A DNA stretch of 64,000 nucleotides from Zonotrichia leucophrys gambelii (Eukaryota; Chordata; Aves; Passeriformes; Passerellidae): contig NC_088171.1 of the NCBI RefSeq assembly GCF_028769735.1, forward strand, positions 94,384,912 to 94,448,911. The letters are read 5' to 3'. Numbering within the stretch: position 1 is the stretch's first letter; every line of letters begins with the position of its first letter. Shown one piece after another: positions 11,906 to 24,800 of the stretch. The notes beneath the pieces are model-generated. The model had not been told where the DNA came from, ran no database searches, and saw only the letters and a program-made list of their open reading frames with translations. The position numbers and the translations under genes were made by a program.

Positions 11906-13690
11906 GAAGATTACTTTAATGGGAAATGTGATTATCAACTACAAAGAGGATTAAGCACAGCTCCTGTTACAACAGAGAGAAAAATTCACAAAGTAATTTG
12001 CAAATTGTAAAAACAGTATTTGGAACAATTATTTGGTTGGAGGACTATCCGCTATGAGAAGATGACGAGTACAATGGTATTGGCCAGAAAACTGCTTGGG
12101 AATAGACAGTATCGTCTTTTCAGTTCATAAGCTCTTATCTTTTGTAAAAGACTATTTATAGAAGTTACAGGAGTTCCTTTGGGTTTTGCCTTTCTCTTTT
12201 TCTTGTCTAACTTGTACTGCTAAATTTGGGAAAAGATATTTTGTATTATTTGGGAGTGAGAAGGGCAATCAAATGATACACGGGCAAATACGGAAAACAG
12301 TGGATGTGGGAAAGGGAGGATGGAGTTCAGTCTCTTTTGGAAACATCTCTCTATTCTCCCTGAGGTACTTTATGAAATCATTTAAGCTCTTTCTTACATT
12401 TGTAGTCTTTTTAGGCTATGAATACATCTGGTAAAAATTTTACTTCTATAACATATTCAGTTTTCCTGAATTTTCAAAGGTATTTATAAAGGACCATTTC
12501 TTTTGTATGTGCAGGTGAACTATCAATAACAGGCTGCAAGGTTTTGTCTTGTTGCTGAACCTCTGGCAACTTATTGTACACCTTGGAAAGCTCCCTATTC
12601 AGTTTTTGGGAACGCTGAAAGGTACTACAATGTATGGTTTCCAAATTTTCCCAGACGAGCACAGGAGAAATAAAAGGCCCATTTGTCCACATCATTAAAC
12701 CCCCTTGCAGTCTGGTACAATTGGCAGACTCTTCTCCAGAGAGAGTCAGAGCAAAAACTGCATGGTTTTTTCTAGGTCATGTTGGAAGGAGGCTGGCAGA
12801 GCTGTGTCAGACAACTTCTTCTATGTCTTCCTGAATGCAGGGGTTCAATCCTGAGATGTTCTCAGCAGTTTGAGTCCCACAAAAAACAAACCTATGCCTA
12901 TCTTCTTTTCAGGAATATTATATTCCCTTGAAAATCTGTATGTTTAAAAGCTGTGAAATGTGCGCTGTGAGTTTTGCACTTTTATTACTCTCTTTACTAT
13001 CTTCTATTCTTATTGACATTGTATGACTTTGTTAATAACATAGCCTTGGTCTTGCCTCTTTGACTTTTTTTTTAAAGTGAGGGAAAGGTATTTTATATTG
13101 CTACAGCACTAGAACTCAACAGAATTATGTGAAGGATTTTTTTTAATGGAAAGCATATAATGCAAGGCTGGTCCGTCCTTTAATAATATTGATATTCCTC
13201 TCCAAGCCCATTTGTATAATGCCAGTTTTGTATTACCTTGCTTGCTGTTTTTATTATCCACAGAATGCAAATTAACCTCTTGTGTTGTGGAAAGACTTGG
13301 CAACCATAGCCAAGACTGGGACAATGGGGTGCAGAAAGTCTCTCTATTTCAAAGAACTTAGAATAAATATATATTTTTTAATTATTCTTTGACCATCACC
13401 TTTCCTGTTTTATCCCTTGTTGGTTTAGGCAGAAGTAGGTCAAAGTAGGTCTAGATTTCATGGTTCCGGATGCGAAGGATCCTATTTGACTACTTAAATC
13501 ACAAACACCAGTTATATTGAAAGAATAGATTTAGCTTCAGCATTATTTGTAAAATAAAGCCCTGCAAGAATGGAAAGGACTTTCAACACAGAATTTAAAA
13601 CTGAAGAGCATGATTTATTCCATGAACCTTTATGTAAGTTTCAGTAAGTTTATTTAGATCTCAGTAAGTTTTATTCTTATGTGGAAACTG
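11906..13690. other. anonymous non-coding DNA
   Basis: Nothing recognised beyond chance frames of up to 82 codons. Confidence 0.5.
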
Positions 13691-13995
13691 TTGAAGGGCA
13701 GCCATGAAAATGCCCAGGTATGGAACCACCGTTCAAAGCAGAAGCCATGCCGGTGGATCTGTGCCATGTTGGCTGCCATTGGCAGGAGGGTGCCAAGAAA
13801 ACTCTGTGCTGGATAGCAGACCCCGGGCACAGGGGCTTGCCCGGGTCGTGTGGGGCACACCTGGCCCTGAGCTGCCCAGCAGCACATGAGAGCATGGCAC
13901 TGTTAGAGCTGCCTGAGACTCCTCTCAGCTACCAGCCCAGCCTCCGCTCCTTCCCAGAGCAGAGGGCCAGCTCTTCTCCCCTTGGGCAGACAGAC
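13690..13995. other. isolated GC-rich patch with a CCCGGGCA hairpin
   Basis: This ~300 bp block is clearly richer in G and C than its flanks and supports overlapping 60-94 codon frames on both strands, as expected when stops are rare. It contains a perfect 8-bp inverted repeat (CCCGGGCA at 13822-13829, TGCCCGGG at 13838-13845, 8-base loop). CpG dinucleotides are present but not dense enough for a classic CpG island. It could be a remnant of a GC-rich repeat, an old pseudogene or a regulatory patch; I do not recognise any of these. Confidence 0.4.
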
Positions 13996-16112
13996 ATGTC
14001 TTGATTAGCTTTCCTGACGAGGGCTTTGGCTTCAAAGTGACACAGGGGTATCGAAAAACAACCTCAGTGGGGAGCACCAGGTGTATGGTCACCTTGCTAT
14101 GTTTTCAAATGATTCCTTATACTGTATTTTCTATGCTAAATGGTTTTGACCTTGCTAGACAACTGGTTCTGCCCAAGTTCAGGTAGGAGAGTGAACAGCT
14201 CTCACTTCACCTCCTTACCTTAGTGGCAGTAAAGTGTGTAATAAAAGCTGAAAAAAACCAGCTGAACCCCCAGACACAACATAATGAAGTACATATGCAA
14301 CAAGACACCAGGTATGCATACAATGAATCAGTTCCTTACATGTTTTCCTCAAATGGGGATACTGTGAGCTTACTGTATTCTTTTTCAAACATGAAAACTG
14401 CCTGTGAGATAATTCAGAGTACCTAAATGCATTGCACAGAATAGAAATATAAGGGACCAATCAAATATACCTGGTCCTTTCCAAACCAGCCCTATACAGC
14501 TATTTGAAATGCTTATATACATATTTTTGTGTGGTCATTTGTTTGTTTATGTGCATGCTCATGTGTCTTTAGCAGCCCTGTAGAAGGATAGGCTTTTTCT
14601 TTAAAAAACTCACTTGTAAGCTTGCACTTAATTTATCGTGTTCCTGTATTACTGTGACTTTTTTTACAAAACCTCATAGCTTATAAATTACCATAAGATT
14701 AAACCAGATATTGCTAATGTATTTTAAACAGTTGTTAAATTACCAAAGTTGGTTGATCCCTTCCTTGAAATTTGCTGATCCTAACTTTAAATGGCTCCTA
14801 GGTTATTATTTATATCTTTTAAATCTTTTATAGCAGTACACGGGTGCTTTTATGAAACCTGGCATAACATATTCTAAGAACAAAAGCATATTTATGCAAG
14901 TAGCACTGGGAGCTGAGTTGGCAGGTGTTTGCCACAAAGTCTTAACCCCTAAGCATTAGTAGTAGGCATCAAGTGCATCCTCAAAAGGTTGTGAGAGTCT
15001 CTGTTTCTACAGAGAAACTGTTCAGGTCCAAAATGTTTTTAACTGGAAAGAATGACTGGACTTGTGCTATCATCAAGTTATTTCTGGGCTACAGAAAGAA
15101 ATGCGGATTTAGGAATAACATTTGCAACAAATACCATAAACAGAAAATCAAGACAGTTGTGGTGTTCAGGGCTTCTTCGAGAAACTGCAAGCTTATATAG
15201 CTCATGAGAGAGACAGGCAGAACTGTTCTTGGGAAGAAAGCAGTCTCAGATGTATAAAGGAGCAGGCAAGGCCATAGTCTGTCCTCTTGCACAAACCAGA
15301 CAGGAAAACTGTCCAGCTGGAGGAGATCCAGGGCTGCCCTGCATGAAGAGGGGTAGCAGAGGAAGAAAACCCTGCAAAAAGAAAAGGACTTAATCTAGAA
15401 CAAGGGTCAGTCATCTTCAGTTAAGGTAGTGAAATCTCACACAGGACTCCAGACTTTTCCTTGGCTTCTGCTAAAGCCAATGCTTTGCATGAATCTGCTG
15501 GAGAATGTCGGCAAAGAATGACAGTAACTGAGAGTAGGGTAAGATGTGGCTGGAGATCTCCTTTCAGCTTGTAGGCAAAAAACATGTTGGGTCCTTCAGC
15601 TTCTTCTATATGGGAGCACAATCCATGGTTCAACATGCTTATCAAAGATAAGCAGCAAGACCTTTCAATAAAAATACTTTCATTGAAATATGTCATTTCA
15701 CTGAAATCACACTTTGGAGTCAGAAAGTATAGAATTCTTTCAATTCAAGAAGATTTTGTTAGGAAAAGTTCCTGGCTCCAGAACTTCACTTTAGAAATGC
15801 CAACGCCCCCATGAGCCCCCTGATCTGGTGTTCATAGGCTGCACCAGTGAAGTGAGAAACGTTAATTAAGCCCCTGCTCTCACTGAATGAAATCAGGGTA
15901 TAGTCACCTTCTGTGACTCAGAGGACAGGCTCACACTTCAATGCTCAGCTCTGGAGAGAAATGTTTGCTGCGGAGTTGCTGTGAGACTTCCTTGGAGAAG
16001 GTAGGCAGCATTGCATTGACCCTGCAGTATGGCAAGGGAGACTATGGGCTGGAGTCAGCACAGCCACTTCTTGGCTGAATACTGAAACTGGAGAGTGTGG
16101 AGGTGGTAAGAG
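13996..16112. other. anonymous non-coding DNA
   Basis: No repeat family, RNA gene or exon recognised. Confidence 0.5.
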
Positions 16113-16200
16113 GTCTTTTTTTGTTTTGTTGTGTTGTGGTTGGGTTTTTTTGGTGATTCGTGTGGGATTTGTTTTTTTGCTTCGTATGTTTTTTTGAATT
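16113..16200. repeat. T/G-rich low-complexity tract
   Basis: About 88 bases composed almost wholly of T and G on the plus strand (runs of T5-T7 separated by GTG, GG or GTTG). This is a degenerate simple repeat. An antisense frame through it gives a lysine/threonine/asparagine string that is not a protein. Confidence 0.85.
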
Positions 16201-16834
16201 TTCAAAGAAAAACTTCAGAATTTTTGTAAGGAGAGGAAATTTTCCTATTCTTACAGTTACTTACTAGTAAGTGGTAATGTGGTATGTTAAGGGGCTAAAC
16301 AAAGTGTTCACACATGTATGAGATGTGTTAGTGTTTTTCTCTGAAAATGGGGCTTCCGGTGTGTTGATAGAGGCTTCTCAAAAGGGCTTTATTAGGCTTT
16401 ACTTGCATGGAACTGGCATGGAATTGTAGTTCTCCACAAGCCATTCATCTCATACTTTTCCTGCAAATCTCTTCACTGATGGCATTCAAAATTCCCAAGA
16501 ATCCTGCTCTGTTCTATGACTAACATTCTCTCAGGGAAAGGTTCTATTTTAGTCTTATTTGAATTTTTTTTCTATGAGGAAGTATAACTGTTAGTTAATA
16601 TTCACTGCAATTATACCAAGAAAAATACTTATTAAAAACCTCTCTTGTAGTTCCAGGTTTCAGTCACCTACTTTTTCTTTCATATGTCTGCCATCATTCA
16701 TATATAAAATATCAGCCATACTAAGAAAAGATATGAAAGACCTGCTTTTTATGGCTATGATTTTTACTGCAGTAAAAATTCCTGCATGTGTAATTTTACT
16801 AGCTTCCATAAGAGTATTCAGGCAGATAACTTCA

Positions 16835-17130
16835 TACAGAGTATTGCATGCAGTTCTGGTGTCTCATTTAAAAAAAGTGAATATGGATTTCAGAGGAAGG
16901 CTACTAGGGTGGTTGGGAGCATGAAAAGCATGTGGAATGAGAGGAAGCCAGAAGAGCTTGGTTTGCTTGGCCTTCACATAGAGCTCAAGAAATTAGTTTC
17001 CTGGGTGAAGGAGGACAAACATCAATAAGGATGATAAGCTGTTTAAGTACGATTATCAGTGTGCAAAGAGAAAAAAAGGAATGGGAAGAAATTGAGCCTA
17101 GAAACTGAAGGAGAAGTCCTGGACTTGTGA
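16835..17130 (+). mobile_element. CR1: decayed CR1 LINE fragment, sense
   Basis: The sense CR1 pattern is visible in order: 'gcatgcagttctggtgtct', 'gatttcagaggaaggctac', 'agcatgaaaagcatgtgg', 'gaggaagccagaagagcttg', 'ggtttgcttggccttcaca' and 'gaggacaaacatcaataagg'. In a typical avian CR1 these correspond to the blocks CAGTTCTGGGCTCC, CAGAGGAGGGCTACAAAG, GCATCTCT, GAGAGAGCTGGG and TTCAGCCTGGAGAAGAG. Divergence is high and the 3' tail is missing. It lies directly upstream of the solo LTR. Confidence 0.7.
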
Positions 17131-17268
17131 AAGACTGTTCTACTCTGAATGCTGGGAACAGTGCTGTGCATTTAGAGCAAGCCTGTTAGAGGGAGAGGCT
17201 TGTCCTTGCCCCAGGAGGCTCCCTTGGGAGTGCTCCAGTGAGCCCAGTGACAGACCTAGACACATGTT

Positions 17269-17851
17269 GTGGGTTAACCCTGGTGAGAAACTCAGTCCCA
17301 CACAGCTGCTTCCTCACATCACCTCCTCCTGGGATGGAGGTTGGGAACAGAAGAGTACAAGTGTGAAATTTTTTTTAATTAAACTGTGAGTTCACAGTTT
17401 AAGTTAAAAAAAAAAAAAAAACAAAAAACAAACAAACAAACAAAAAAAAACAAAACAGAAGAAGCAAAGAAAAGCAAAACAAGAAAAACAAAGGATGCAA
17501 ATTGACCCACAGTTGTTCTCTGCCAGCTGACCAATACCCAGGCAGTTCCTGAGCAATTGCAGCCCTGGAAAACTTCTTCCCCAGCTTTTATTGCTGAGCA
17601 CAAGGCCATATGGCATGGGGTGTCCCTTTGATCAGCTGGGGAGCTGTCTCTCAACCTCTTGTGCACTCCCACCTGTTCTCTGGTGAGGTGGCATGAGCAG
17701 CAGAAAAGGCCTTGACAGTGTAAGCACTTCTCAGCTATAGCTCACTTTAGTGTTACTGTGTTATCAACTCTTTTTTCATCATAGATGCAAAACAAACACC
17801 ATGCCAGCTAGTATGAAGAAAATTGCCTTTATCCTGGAGAAAACCAGTTCA
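17269..17851 (-). mobile_element. solo LTR of an avian endogenous retrovirus, antisense
   Basis: The plus strand begins 'tgtgggttaaccctggtg' followed by 'gaaactcagtcccacacag', and ends with 'ctagtatgaagaaaattgc' and 'ggagaaaaccagttca'. This order matches a very abundant bird LTR type whose sense strand starts TGTGCTGGTTTTGG and carries a TATA element just before CAGCTGGGG. Read on the minus strand, the matching TATA position here is 'caataaaagctgggg' (about 17579-17593). Inside are 'gcagaaaaggccttgacagt' and 'gtgttatcaactc', both typical of this LTR. The R/U5 side is disturbed by an A-rich (CAAA)n expansion at 17406-17480. No internal retroviral genes flank it, so it is a recombined solo LTR. 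I see no target-site duplication. The family name would need a library search. Confidence 0.85.
17406..17490 (+). repeat. A-rich (CAAA)n low-complexity expansion in the LTR
   Basis: A run of about 16 As is followed by CAAA/CAAAA units and then 'gaagcaaagaaaagcaaaac'. It lies inside the solo LTR, where the family normally has a shorter AAAGCAAAGCAAAACAAGG-like segment, so it is a local expansion of that segment. Confidence 0.85.
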
Positions 17852-20800
17852 TTATGGATTCCAATGACAGGCCTCTCTTATATTATCTATGTTCTAGGAA
17901 GATAGTGGCTTGAACTGCCCACGTGACCCCTGCAGTTACCAGCACCTACTAATGGTATGTTATAGAGTTTCAGGTGGTTCCTTCCGAGACAACTGGTGTC
18001 CTTTTCAGTACCTTTACACTTTCAACTACACTATGCAAGGGCAATGGAGTTACATTTGTTTTAAACCAAAACTTCCCATTGAGATTGATGGAAAATTGTG
18101 ATTAAAACCGATGACGTAATAAGGCCCCATTTGGCCTATAGAACAGCCTAAACAAAGGCTAGAGGAGTCTTACTTTGGGTTAAATTTATTCCAGTCTCTC
18201 TTCCAGTGGTGGTGCTATGACATAAGAAAGATCTTCTGATTGGATGGCAAAATGCTCCTTGTTAAAAATTCAAAAATTGTTTGCTTCGCAGCTACACTTT
18301 GGAAACTGGTGTATCTCTTGTTTGAGCTCACAAGCCTGTGGGATTGCCTTCAGTCTGAGCTTTGCTTTCCCTCCTTTACCCAAAACCCACCAGGTTTTAT
18401 ATGTCTGTCACTTCATACTCTTCTTGAGCATCCTTCCTACAGGCAATTCTTTCTAGTGTTGACTGGGGTGAATTGGTTTTCTCACTCCTACAGTCTTGAC
18501 TTGATGTGTTTCAGCTTCAGAGAGACTCAAGTGGAAAGAGTTTCTCCCAAATCTTACAGCAGTTTTATTATGCCAGAGGAGAAAGGAAAGCACAAAGTGT
18601 GCTTTTGCCAGGTTGGGACTGGCTGCTGGCGAAGGCAGTGTAGTGATGCCAACAAAGCCTTTCACTTCCAGAAGTGCTCCACTTTCCATTTATACCTGTA
18701 AATGTTCTGCTCTTCAAATCCCAGACTTCTCCCACCTTACACCCCCAGAAAATTTAGAAAAGCACATTTATTGTCTCAGGAATATTTTAGATATTTAGCA
18801 GATAATTTGATTCTCTGAGAAAGGCATTGACTGCTACAGCACAGAGGCCAGACCCTCATTGCAGGCAGACAGGCTCCACTTATTTTCCTGGCTCTTCAGA
18901 TTTACTACTAACACTCTGGCAGACAGTAGTAGTGGATATGATGATGTAGTGTTGGAAATAATCCTGGGTTTTAGTAATACCTACACATTGCCAGACAATT
19001 ATGTCCAAAGAGCCCAGATTTTCTAGAAGTGCTGTTCCACCCCCCCTTCTGTTGGAAACCCTAATTTCCTCCTTGCCCCTCTTCCCTTGCTGTCAGCCCT
19101 ATCACATCTTTTGTGACCAGATCAAGGATGTTTAAATATAGATTCAGAAATTTCTGAGGGAGGAGTAACTCTGGCAAGGCTTTGTGGCCTGAGTGATCTT
19201 ACTAAACTACTGCTGACTATTCAGGATCTCTTCCAATACTAGCTGGTCCTTCTTTAAATTTGCCAATGATTTAGAAATGCAGAAATAAAGCAGTAAACAG
19301 ATGCAATGAAGCTTTTGAGTTTTTTCTGTGCTGAAAAAACCTCTTGCTCCATTTCTTATTCTACCTTTTGCAACTCAATACAGTCTGGGCTCACTTAGTG
19401 AACAAAAAAAGTGCTTTTCTAGACTAGCAGGCTGGGTCCTAAACCAGTCACAGCACATGGCATATCTTCAGGGATATGTGGGAGATCTGGTTTCAAGTAA
19501 AGGCAAAAAGCAGAGCACTCTTTAAATCTGTATTAGAGGTGGATTAGATGAAACTATCCCTTCTTTCCTTTTTCTAAAATTGCCTTGACGCTTTTTTTTC
19601 CTTTTGAATACTCACGGCACTAAAGATGTGAGGAGGTATTTCTAATGACTTGAGCTTTTAGCGTGACCTAGAGTGGTTTTATCCCTCTGTAATTACTTAG
19701 ACAAAGCAAAACAGCACTGAGCGTTAGCATGGCTGTGATGGCCTGGTAGAATTATTAGTGTAGTTGCTGAAATTTGGGGGGAAATCAGAACCTGGTGTGA
19801 TTTCCTGAAGTGCTCACACGTGGTCAGCTCCTCTCCTGTATGAAGTACGAGCACCGATCCTGTGTAACCACTTCAATCACTTTTATATCCTCAAAATGAG
19901 TTTAAGCACTTCTTAAGCCTTGCTCCTGGCCTCATGTTCAAGAGTGGATTTCAATCCTTGGCAGTTTTAAGTAACTTAAGCAAGTTTTAGCAAATCAATA
20001 AATTATAACTTCTGTTTTCTTCAGAGAGTGGACTGCAGCAGATCTTGCAGATGGACACCATTGTGTAAGAGTAGGCCTTGGCTGCACCTACAATGGCTAA
20101 AATCATATTAATTTTGGTAGTATTTGATAAGAGACAAAAATCAACAGCCAGACTGATATAAATAACAGAAAAGCATGCCTAACAAAAAAGAAGACCTAAG
20201 AGCTGAGGCAAAATGCATTAGACTTCTTAAATAGGAAAATTCAATACCGTGGTTGTCATTACCACAGGACACTTTCACCCATGAAAGCAGAAAATGTGTA
20301 TATGTAATTGTGTAACCGTCTAAGATGCATATAGCTCTGTAATATGGAGAAATATAGAAATAGTTTTAAGAGACTGATTGTCTTTCAGTGTATGAAAATA
20401 ATGTTAAGAATTACTTAAAACCCTTTATGGGGTTAGTTATCTTTTGGAATAACTAAAAGTCCATTAGTGACTACATGCTATACATTGTATTAAATCAGCT
20501 CTCTTCTTCTCTAAAATTTGCCTTATCTTTTTTTTCCTAGGGCAAAATTCATCCCTAGGCAAAGTATATGCATGCAATGTTGAGTCTACCATTTAATATA
20601 ACATCCATAACTCAGTACAAAAAGCTGTGCATATGGCCTTGATAACTATCTACAGTGCACTGAATTTTCCTTTTGCATACTGATCCAAGGTGAATGACTG
20701 TGTCTCATCAACATTTTATTCCTCAGTGCTTTATTAATAACAAATGAGGGACTCATGAATCCATTCAATTAATTAATTTCTTCTTGGTCTCCTTTTCTTG

Positions 20801-23800
20801 CTTAACAGGTTGATCTGTCTCCAAAATGCACATTTTCTGCATTCCCATTGGACTAATGACATTTAGATGATTTTTTTTTACTTTGGAATACAGCCATCCA
20901 ACTTAAAAGTAAAAAGAGACATTGTACATTTGAAGACAGTGCTAATGCCATTCCCTGCCGGTAAGTCCTGCTGCTCTGAAAATGAACAAGGTTGGGATCT
21001 GCCTTCCTTTGAGGTTATTAGACCAGGCATATCACTGACACGCATGGAGACACTTCCCTTCATCTATCTTGACTTGTATGGAACTTTATTTAGGTTTTGA
21101 TTCAAATAACCATTTTTTTTTCCAACCAATTTAGGGGTTATAATATCCGCTATTGACCTTCTATTACAACCTGTGAACCATTCTGTTTAATGTGAAATTA
21201 CATCATGTAAGAAATTCCTTTTTGTCCATTATCTTGGTCACTGACTTGACAGGGCTCTCAGAGAGTCATGGGAGTATAAATCAAAGATGGGACTAAGAAG
21301 TGGGGAACTCAGGAGTAATAGGCATGAGACTAACACACTGATTCCTCCTGTTCCTAAGGCCAAAGCAAGAGGGCAGTGAAGAATGGACATTAGGTGTTTC
21401 TTCCTGGCACTGTGTCAAGTGCAGAATATTTTATGCAAATGAAATATCCTGTTCCGAGAAATAATAGATCTGTAGTGATTTCATTCCCATGTTAGAGCAA
21501 GGTTTACATTGAAAAGATGGGTTGGACATAACTACTACTACTTGTTGAGCACAAAAGGATTATCAAGAAGAAATTAATTGTGTGGCATTAGCTAATAGGA
21601 TGCAACACACACATGAAAGGGAGGTCACGGATAAAAAATTTCATTGATCATAATTGATTATTGTGATTTGCTTAACTGGACTTGGAAAATATGGGAGAGA
21701 GTGAATGTCAGAGTGGGGAAGGTAGAAGTCAAGGATGAAGGATATACCATATCTTGCATATGTTATTCCTTATCCTGGGTAATGTCTTAGGCCAGCAATA
21801 GTGTTCCTCCCTTATAACAGAAAGCTCAGCAAATCATTGCAAAGGTGGATGAAGGTAAAATCAGTGCCAGTAAATAGGATTCTGAATGAAAGATGAGGAG
21901 TAGAGCATCACAGTGAATCCCTTGGAAACTTAAGGGTCTTTATGCAGTGAAATGCAGTTCAGTGAGTCCTTGGATATCTCCATGAAAAACTGGATACACT
22001 TATTCCAGTTTCAGATGTTTTGAAGTACAGTGTTTCAGATATTTCTTTTGGGGTGGAATCTTATGCTTTTTTTCCCTGTTGATTTGGAGTTCAGTTTTTT
22101 ACCATATTGCATGTGTGGATGGGTTGCAAGTAGTGCTTTGACTTGGTTTCATGAATGACCTTTTCAATACTGTCCTTAGGCCAAAGTATGAATTTAGGAA
22201 GTTCAAAAGAATGATGAAGGGAAGATTTTGCAAAAATCCATCTGAGTGTCCTTATCTATTCCTAAGCTTTGCTACAGGCCAGATAATATGGGACTTTCTC
22301 CTAAAATTAGAGGAAACCATCAAGCCACAGTTGCTTGGAAAGAAACCCATCTTTCTATGGGCTTTCCTCTTTGTCTTTTCTGCAGCTTTGCTTAGCACGC
22401 TTCTTGATGCATCCATGTCCCATGGGGGGTGCTGTTCTTGAAGCATGACCTGTACTGTGTTTTCATTGACACAGATAAGAAACTCAGGAGAGTCAAGGGG
22501 TCAGCACTTCATCAGGTGGTATAAGCAGTGACAACAACATTTCTACTGCTGACCCTCATGGCAGCACAGTGTGTTTTTAGTAGAATAAATGGCACTGCAG
22601 AGAGACTTAGTGCAACTGGACTACAGACCTTCTGCCAGTCAGTGATTCCTCTCAGAATCATATATAAAGTAGCATATAACTAACAACAGACTACTATATT
22701 GTTGCCTAACCCTGCTTTGAATATAGCGGAAGACCTCCCCTTCTTGTGGAAACAGTTCTGTTCTTTTATTTGGAAGGAAATTGGGTTTGGGAGGTTGTTT
22801 ACTTGTACTTTTCCTTACCCTCGGAACACTGCAGTGAACTGTTCTTACATTATTTTCCTTAGCAAGGGAAAGAAGTTGAATTTGTCAAAGATGGCTTCTG
22901 TTTCCCTTCTCCTCCCCATTGCTGCTGTGGTTGATTCCAGTTTCTCTCCCAGCACTGGCCTGCCTGCTCTCAGGTACATCCACTTCATTGCAGAGAGTGA
23001 TTCAGCTGCCTGACTGAACTGAATTCCTTCACTCTTCCTTGTTAGTTTCGCATACAGTCTTAGAAATCCAGTGCATAAATCACATTTTGGATACAAATCA
23101 AAACATGTGATTAATACCTAGACATTTATGGCCATATAATGTTGCACCACAGTTAACAAGTAACATTTGGCTATGGGGTCTGTGCACCTGCTAAGCTGTA
23201 ATGTGCTGCTAATGTTTTAATGAAGGATCTCAGGGAAAAAAATACCTCTCTAAGCCAGAGGTAAAGCTTGTGCTCCTGGAATGCACATATGTGGATAGGA
23301 GAGTTGACTGACTGGGAATACAGCCATTTGTTTTCCCAAATTACAAATAATAATTAATAAATAAAATGTTTTCTCATGGCCGTAAGCAGGGAGTTGAGAG
23401 AATCACTTGGCAAACAACTGATATTTAAGCTGTGATTTGTTGAGAATATTTGCACAGTACTCTAGAACAGTGGTCCCCAGAGGAGCAACTTGCATTTTGT
23501 GGACAGGTTTGCTCTCTCTGTTGGCCTTGGTTTTAAGTTTTTAATTTACTGTATCAAGAGGCAATATCAGAAAGTCTTGTGGGCAACATGTTGCACATAT
23601 GAAACAAAGATTGTGAACTGTGACTTTCTAGTGATGTACCAATTTTATTGATATTATGACAGCTTTTGCAGCCTGAAAATGGGAAAAAAACCAGAGGATA
23701 TTTCACTGGGAAACAGAAGGACAATCTTCCATCTTGGTTTGGTGCAGTCTGGATTAAAATATGTTCTTCAGCATTATGATTATAAATTCCAGGGATGCTA

Positions 23801-24800
23801 CCTAGCATGGATGGTTTCTCACTGTGTTGAAAGTAGTGGTTCTCAACAAGAAGTAGGGATGGACCAACACCATTCATTTTTGCAGAAAAACTTCAAAAGT
23901 CATCTCTGCAAGAACTACCTCAAGAAAGCCTCCAGGGAAAACTATTCTCAAATGTTTGTAATGGTGTCTCTGCTTCTTGGAGGCATTTGTCTAACCTCTG
24001 GGATGGTTGGTAACAGTGGCGAGTGGTTGAGCAGAAGATCCCTAGAAGAAGAACCTTGTGTGGTGATTACATCATATAGTACAATTTTTGTGGATGCACG
24101 TGTTCTCTACCTGTCAGTTTATGTAGATGTTTGATACCAGGATGCTGTTTTACTCCTCACAATGACACAGAGAAGATTAGTGAAAGAGATATAAAAGTTT
24201 GCTTTAGAGAAATTTAAATAATGTTGTTGTTATCCTTGCTGCATTTTTCTCAGCATCATACAGTCCTGATCTGGCTGTGACAAATAAGAGATTTGGAAGT
24301 TTTTCCCAACCTGATCCCAGCTAAAATAAAAATAAATTAATAAATAAAATTTTATAACATTTTAATGTGATAATTGCTGAGATTTGTCAAAATTAATGTT
24401 TTCTCCCTTCACAAACTCTTTCTTGCTTTGATTAATAGTCATTTTACAAAGAGAAATATTTTTTAGTAACTGATTCTTCAATTAATTTTTTCCGTTCTGA
24501 TCTTCCTTGTAAGCATGCTCTCTGCTTGTCTGTTCCCATGGTTGAGAATAATTTGTTGTGTATTCTCTGAAAGCTGTCCAGATTGGTTCTAAGTTAATCA
24601 GATGGCGTGTTGTGAGACTGCCTTTAGGCACTCAACTGTTGCTAGTCTGGAACAGGATTAGATTTTCTAACTCAGCTTCTTGAAAACTTAATTTTCCCTT
24701 AGTTTTTTATTCAATCAGTAGAAAAGGAATCCAAAGGACTTTTTTTAATGGAAAGCCTTTCAGATTAAAATAAAACCACTTTGATTGAGAAAATATCTAT
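17852..24800. other. anonymous non-coding DNA
   Basis: No repeat family or gene recognised over about 7 kb. Frames of 151-153 codons occur at 18240-18701 and 23679-24134 but show no domain or convincing splice context. The first begins with TTG rather than ATG. Confidence 0.45.

Noticed and set aside
18240..18701. Plus-strand 153-codon frame as a gene
   Set aside because: Starts with TTG, shows no domain, and is within the range of chance frames.
23583..23594. 12-bp palindrome GCAACATGTTGC
   Set aside because: About fifteen perfect 12-bp palindromes are expected by chance in 64 kb.
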